From positions 25,084,931 through 25,148,930 of the forward strand of contig NC_059372.1 of NCBI RefSeq assembly GCF_019703515.2: a stretch of 64,000 bases of DNA. The letters are read 5' to 3'. How positions within the stretch are numbered: position 1 is the stretch's first letter; every line of letters starts with the position of its first letter. The DNA comes from Myxocyprinus asiaticus (Eukaryota; Chordata; Actinopteri; Cypriniformes; Catostomidae). Shown here piece after piece: positions 58,561 through 64,000 of the stretch. The notes under the pieces are model-generated. The model worked only from the letters and a program-made list of their open reading frames with translations. It searched no databases and had not been told where the DNA came from. Position numbers and translations under genes: made by a program.

Positions 58561-60754
58561 GAAGATGTGAGTTTTCAATGTGATTACATGGGAAATCAAC
58601 ATGTTGCTTTTGAATGTTCATGTCCCATGAAATCGACCCTATTCTGCCAAGTTACTGAAAAGCTCCACTGCCCATTCAACATTTTTGCATCTGTTCAAAA
58701 GTGATAACCTAGCCTCTGCTGCTACGGATAGCGCATGGCATGAACAATCTATAAGACATGGGTTCTGGTCCCATGGAAACCAGGAAGAAATTGCGTTCAA
58801 ATAATCAATGATGAGTGCAATCTGAAGGTTACATTTTCCCTCTAAAATTAAATTTTTACTCCACTAACGTTTAGGTTTAGGGTTGGGGTGTAGGTTTAAT
58901 AAAATATGCATTCCTGTTGACCTCATTTACAACTAAAATACAGCTAGCTTTTGGCACCACTCTGTGGACATTTCATCTGGAATCTAGAGCTTAAATGTGC
59001 CCATATGTTCAACAATGCTTCCGGCTTTGGCCACTGATGGCAGTAACTTAAATTTTGGTAAGCACAGAATGATTTCAGCAGCAGAACTTTCGACCCACTG
59101 TTGCTGAATTCATAGTGTAATCAGTCTGGAGTAGTACATGCACAGAAAAAGACTATTCTGTGGGAACATCTGTTTTCAAGTGGACAGCACTAAATACCAG
59201 TGTAAACACGGTCCAAAACGTTTTGTGATCCAATTATTCAAACCACAATAGTCAGAAACGCATGCATCCATTTGTGATCGGATCACCCAAGAAGGATCTT
59301 AATTCCCGGTATAAACAGTCAGTGAGACCTATTTTATTTTAACATCTGTACTTGTCAAAATCTCAAGTTTAAAATATCTGAAGAGAATATGTTTTTATCT
59401 AATTATCAAGCAAACTATTGAATTGTAACAACCATAGAAATGCTGATAATTTTACCTTTTAACCACTGTCACATGAAAATGATGACATCACTTTACTATT
59501 TCTCAGCTTGTGTTTGTAATTAACAACATACCTCTTCTGTCCACAAATCTACTTTTTTTACCTAATCTCAGATTTCACTTTTCACTATGTTTTCAGGCTC
59601 ATTCTTGGTAGTCTTACTGACATTTGGGAGTTATTTAAAAGGCTACTAGCGAGTTTTTGATGAGACTGAGATACTTTAGTTGTAATCTGCATTTGTTGCC
59701 TTAGGGAGCTATTTCTACCTGCCCTAACCCTTAAAATTATTTTTGGGTACATTAATGTATCCAAGCTGATTTATACATTTTAAATAATATTTTTGACTTT
59801 GATAAATCAAACCAGTTAATTAATTTTATTGTTACCAAATGAAATACATTTATAGTTAAAAAAAAATTTAGTGTATGGTAATAAGAAACATCATAAATAA
59901 AACACAATAAACCCGGACATTGATTGTACAATTTATTTGTAGTACTATGACTTCTGTTCTTCACACATGAGTGAATCTAATAATGAACACAAGCAAACAT
60001 TCAAGTGTCTCAGAGTAACAAAGCAGCAACATCAGTAACATAATGGCTTACATTCTACATGTAAATACATGTTTTTACCATCATGCAAGTATATTTGTGC
60101 TTCCCTTAAACTGCGAAGAATAAAGAATGTCACGAACATTTAACATTCAATTAAGAAGCAATTCAAACACAAAGGTACCTTCACTGAAGGCAAGATTTTG
60201 CTTATTACAAACAAAATCCAAATCACTAACAATGAGTGAGTATTATACAACTGCCCTTTACAGGGGAAATGTCCATTTCATGTAAACGCATGCAAATATT
60301 AAAACAATTTGCACTTTTCATGTACAATAAAACATATTTTCAATATAAAAAAATATTTCTCATATAATATGAGAGGGATTGGATGTATTTCAAACAACAG
60401 AAATGTATGTTCTTTCAGTAAATGAAAGCTGTTTAAGCATCCTTTAGATGCAGAGAGGATAAACCCAATATGGGTGAAATACTTGCAAGAGCTGAAATGT
60501 CTAAATCAGACTTTAACTTTTCTATGACCAAATACTTTGTATCACTTGAGATGGCAAATTATTCTATACATTCTGACAAAATATTATAGGTCGCACAGTT
60601 TCCAAAAATTACATACTTTCTCTGAAAGTAGTTAAAACATTTTGCAAATGCAGCAGAAGTGGAAATAAATTCCTACATTAGAATTTCACTCCATGCCAAT
60701 CTCAGACTGGCATGCTGAATTCTGTTTCATAAATCATAAGGTGTCCTTGAGACT

Positions 60755-61337
60755 CTACCAGGGTCTCCAGAGTCCACAGCAGACTGGAGTTTGCTCTTTG
60801 CTGCTGGTCTGGCAGGCTGGTGAATTGAGCTGAGGCAGGACACTTGTGCTCTTCTCTGCGGATGGCTGCATGTTGAAGAAGCTTCAGCAGTCTTGTATGG
60901 GACTGAGTCTGCACTTGACACTGAGACAGGAAGTTGACGGTCTCCTGCACACATCTGGAGTAGCCCTCATGAGCTGCAGTGGAGTAGGCGGAGGGATTCT
61001 GTTGCTTTCATCTCAAGAATTCAACCGTCATCTCCAGGATATCAGCTTTCTCCTGTCTGGAGTAGGACTGTTGCATCAGGAACTCTTGACCCAGAGGAGA
61101 CTTGAGATTCTCAATGCTGCTGTTGATACGCTCTCTGCAGACCATCTCCACTACTGGCTTTCTCAGCTGAGGAAAGATTAAAAACAGATATTTAGAAACA
61201 TTTTCAATCAATCATATATTTTATAATTCATAAAATCTGGACTAAAGTTTATATAAGTTAGATAAACCATTTACCTTATTTGTAAATGGAAGTTGTTTTC
61301 TAATGTAAATCAATGGTCCACTGATAACAGGCACCAT
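60755..61337 (-). pseudogene. Hes/Her copy 3, recent pseudogene
   Basis: The exon layout is the same as in copy 2 (exon 1 at 61275-61337, exon 2 at 60755-61166, intron 108 bp, intact splice sites). Three lesions are visible. The basic region reads EMVCRER instead of EKIRRER, losing an arginine. An arginine codon CGA has become TGA (61008-61010) directly after helix 2, ending the protein at FLR. A 2-bp deletion near 60880 shifts the frame in the Orange domain. The WRPW codons survive out of reach at 60758-60769. Transcription could continue because the promoter is preserved, so a truncated bHLH-only peptide of about 73 residues is possible. Confidence 0.9.
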
Positions 61338-61410
61338 GGCTGTGCCTCTTCTGTTCAGTTCTCTTTGAGGATCAGATCTGATCTGTGCTGGATTCTCTTC
61401 ACTCTCTCCT

Positions 61411-61564
61411 ATATTTATACCCCCAAATCTCCATATGAATGTGTGAGTTTGGAGTTTTCTGGAGGTTCTCACAGTCTGCAGCCAATAGGAGTGTTTGGCT
61501 GCCACATGGCTGGTGAAGCCTTTATTGCTCTAAATACAATGAGCACATCTCTGGGGAGCAGATG
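61411..61564 (-). promoter_or_regulatory. Notch-type promoter retained by her pseudogene
   Basis: On the minus strand: E-box CATCTG (61559-61564), ATTGG (61482-61486), RBPJ-type TGTGAGAAC (61465-61473, 136 bp before the ATG), partial inverted site AACTCACAC, CATATG, and TATA box GTATAAATAT (61411-61420). It is as complete as the promoter of the intact copy. Confidence 0.75.
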
Positions 61565-61570
61565 GAGGGG

Positions 61571-62530
61571 TGGGCATTACAAAAACAGAGTGTGTGAGAA
61601 AGTGTAAACCCTATATTCAGTGCAGCCCTGTTGCTTGCCACCGGGACTAATTACTAATAACAGCACGTGCTGTTTAAACAGAAGACTTAATGAGATCAAA
61701 TCATCTCTCATTAGATATACAGGAAATAAATGTTCAAATAATATAAGAAAATAAATATTATAATAATAACAAATACATTTATTATTTTTATTAAAATAAG
61801 GCAGAAAAGTATCAAATATTACTTTTCTTAATGGTGGTTTTTAAAAAATGTCAAACAGAAATGTATTCATATAGTAGTAGCTGCATTCTCTGGAGAATCC
61901 ATTAAGAAACAGGCAACAGTAAAGGCTTTTTTTTTTTTTTATTTGGAGTTAAAGTGTGAATCTGAGCCCAATGAACAAACAAATGCCCATCTCAATAAAG
62001 GACAGCTTTCCATAAACATCCCTGTGAGGTTTCTATAGAGTCCCTTGACCACATGCCTAATTGCCTTCAGTAAAGCACACTTCTCTTCTACTCTGTGTGA
62101 ATAGGCAGACTGTGGGAAAGCTCTGGAAATCAAATCCCAGTCAGGGACTATATAATCAGCCTGCAGTTCATTCTAAAATAGGCCATCTTAACAGCATCTG
62201 TAAGAAAACCTGTGGCACCTTACTATCGAACTCTGGCCCCGTTTATCCATGATGAACATATCTGCAGTGAATCTTTCAATTAGAAACTAAGTTACTTTTA
62301 TGCTTGGCCAATTTACCAATCACCAATTTACTATCACTAAGGATAGACTGACTGCCAACTATTTGCATTTTATCCTTAGTGATCTCCTGACAATTGAACA
62401 TGCAGTCACAAGAACAATGGTCCTTCTCAGAACAAAATGACTAAAGAATTTGGATCTTTAGTTTGAGTTCAGTGCCAACTGAACACTGAGGGAATAAGCA
62501 GGTCAAATTGTGACTACTTATCAAAATGTC
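61571..62530. other. Gene-free stretch
   Basis: AT-rich sequence with no recognised gene. 61975-62170 resembles part of 58180-58310 (TGTGAATAGGCAGA(C/G)TGTGGGAA and CAGTCAGGGA-like text), so the duplicated her unit extends this far upstream. Confidence 0.4.
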
Positions 62531-63900
62531 TGCTAGACAATAACACTGACATTGTGCTTCTCCAGGAGACTCATGCCCTGTTGCAGGAAGATCTACAAAA
62601 GAGAGGAAAAATCTATGGGTGACTTAATAGAAGCTACTTTCACCATGTGTACAGAGTTGCAACATATGTACGCAATCACATTGAGCAAGCGCCACTTCAC
62701 TCTTTGAATATGGCTAACAACATCCATACTGTTTGGTTAAAATGGGAGAAATCAGTAGCGTGAACCTACACAAGCCACCGAACATCTTATGGCAATAAGA
62801 ACATTTACCAGTGTCCGTCCATCCATGTATCTATCCATCCATATATATTTTAACAGTCACAATGTACAGTGGAAGTATGCTGAAAATAATGAATGTGGTG
62901 AAGCACTTGTAGACTGGGCAGAGCAAGAAAACTTATAGTATATCTAATATTTGATGCTAATGATACAGGCACAATTAAATCGGCTGAATGGAGAAGATAT
63001 TATAATCCCAACCTCTGCTCTGTAATTTATAATAGCAATGGCAAACCACTTCCAACTCAGAAGAGTAATTTATGATTTTCCCCGTTGTCAACATAGACCT
63101 GTTTTTATTGTAGATTGGCATCACAATACCATTAGTCAAATCCATCTCTTTACCTAGGTGGAATTTCCAAAATAGCTTGCTTAGAAAAATCTGCTGCCTA
63201 TCATATTAAGACTATTGCTTTATTCCTGATTCATAGTAATTATGACCACTTTGTGAAGGCTGTAATCTCGACAGCTAAAAAGCACATTCCCAGGGGATTC
63301 AGAAAAGCCTATACCATGATGGAGTCAAGAAAGTGAATGTCTTCATGTTTTTTGAAAGTGGAGATCTGGAAATTGCTAACAACCATTCCCACAGTCTTGA
63401 TGCAGCCAGAAGACACTGATGGGGAGAGACTGTTGAAAATGTAGACTTTAATGCAGGAAAGCTTGGGGCTGCTAAGTAGGCTTAGAGGATCTACAACAAA
63501 CTCAGGGAAAAAGCTAATCTTTCCGCAACCAGATTGCCAATTAGATAGTCAGAACTTCAAAATCCCCACGTGATAAGAGTCGCACAATCGAGATAAAATT
63601 TTAAAAGCAAACCCCCTGCAAGAATTAGAGTACTCATGAACATTTAATGAAGAAATCGACTCAGCACTAGAACTCACCAAATCTGGAAAAGCCCTAGGAT
63701 TTGATCAAATCCACCCTGAGTTTCTCATAAATATGGGTAGAAGTTGATGGCCCATTTTCTTTCTAATGTCCAGGCAACTGATATTCTCCCAAAAGAATTT
63801 AAGAAGACCAAAATAACAGCCATATTAAAGCCTGGCAAAGCAGCTGATCAGCCTCAGAATTAAAGGCCAATCCTAGCTAGCCAAATTACGTGGCCATTAC
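62530..63900 (+). mobile_element. Decayed non-LTR retrotransposon
   Basis: The plus strand encodes broken pieces of an endonuclease (DIVLLQETHALLQEDLQK near 62555, later RRYYNPNLCSVIYNSN near 62990) followed by the N-terminal part of a reverse transcriptase (SGKALGFDQIHPEFLIN near 63685-63735, then KKTKITAILKPGKAADQPQN near 63805). The order endonuclease then RT is that of APE-type LINEs. Many stops and frameshifts are present. The catalytic RT core is not within the window; unrelated foldback-like sequence with ATTACG motifs begins near 63890. Confidence 0.8.
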
Positions 63901-64000
63901 GTAAACTGCAATGTAATCATATGACCAAACATTCGTTGTGGCAGCGTAACTGATTACGTTGCGACAACCAGAAAAGTGAAATTCCTGGATTCGTTGCCAC

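Larger units (their letters stand above)
57602..60160. other. Intergenic region with scattered repeats
   Basis: No gene is recognised. It holds a poly-G run (58141-58159), a LINE tail (58483-58560) and a degraded dispersed repeat near 58840-59010 with the TTAGGTTTAGGGTTGGGG motif. Confidence 0.4.

Noticed and set aside
58700..58770. tRNA-like sequence with GGTTCTGGTCCC
   Set aside because: No complete cloverleaf could be drawn by eye; the region looks like a degraded dispersed repeat.

Overview
This window is nuclear DNA of a teleost fish. The genes are interrupted by GT-AG introns, about half or more of the sequence consists of transposon remnants of families common in fish (Tc1-like elements, hAT-like and TTAA-type foldback elements, tRNA-derived SINEs, LINE tails), and every recognisable protein is a vertebrate developmental or housekeeping protein. 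A cypriniform or other otophysan fish is my inference from the repeat families; species cannot be named from the sequence alone.

Layout. 1-4098: a SINE and a dead Tc1-like element carrying a second SINE. 4099-17096 (+): rnf207, 17 coding exons and 634 codons, with a three-level nest of transposons in intron 2. 17097-18999: 1.9 kb tail-to-tail spacer. 19000-28010 (-): icmt, 5 exons and 292 codons. 28011-36747: gene-free and repeat-packed, with a divergent repeat family, a hAT-like element with an internal minisatellite, and microsatellites. 36748-40369 (-): draxin, 6 coding exons and 325 codons, with a probable untranslated first exon near 42.8 kb. 43-50 kb: repeats, including a Tc1-like element split by a hAT-like element with a perfect 8-bp target duplication. 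50.4-61.6 kb: a cluster of four related Hes/Her loci. 62.5-64 kb: a decayed LINE.

The most interesting region is the Hes/Her cluster. Three loci (53361+, 57354-, 61337-) are recent duplicates with the same promoter: a CCAAT box (worn in the first), an RBPJ/Su(H) site TGTGAGAAC exactly 136 bp before the ATG in each, an inverted partial second site, a TATA box and an upstream E-box. Only the middle copy looks fully intact. The first has a 15-bp in-frame deletion inside helix 1. The third is a pseudogene with a CGA-to-TGA stop, a 2-bp frameshift and an altered basic region. The fourth locus (50480-50844, minus) has a related CCAAT/RBPJ/TATA promoter and two-exon layout. It encodes a very divergent 86-residue protein that appears to keep the HLH and the start of the Orange domain but to have lost the basic-region signature and WRPW. 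It may be an undescribed Id-like antagonist that arose from a Her repressor.

rnf207 and icmt are neighbours in human 1p36 as well, and HES3 lies close to them there, so the block is probably an ancient linkage. RNF207 is a RING/B-box membrane E3-like protein, ICMT is the ER methyltransferase for prenylated proteins, Draxin is a secreted axon-guidance factor, and Her proteins are Notch-responsive repressors. No shared pathway is implied by adjacency.
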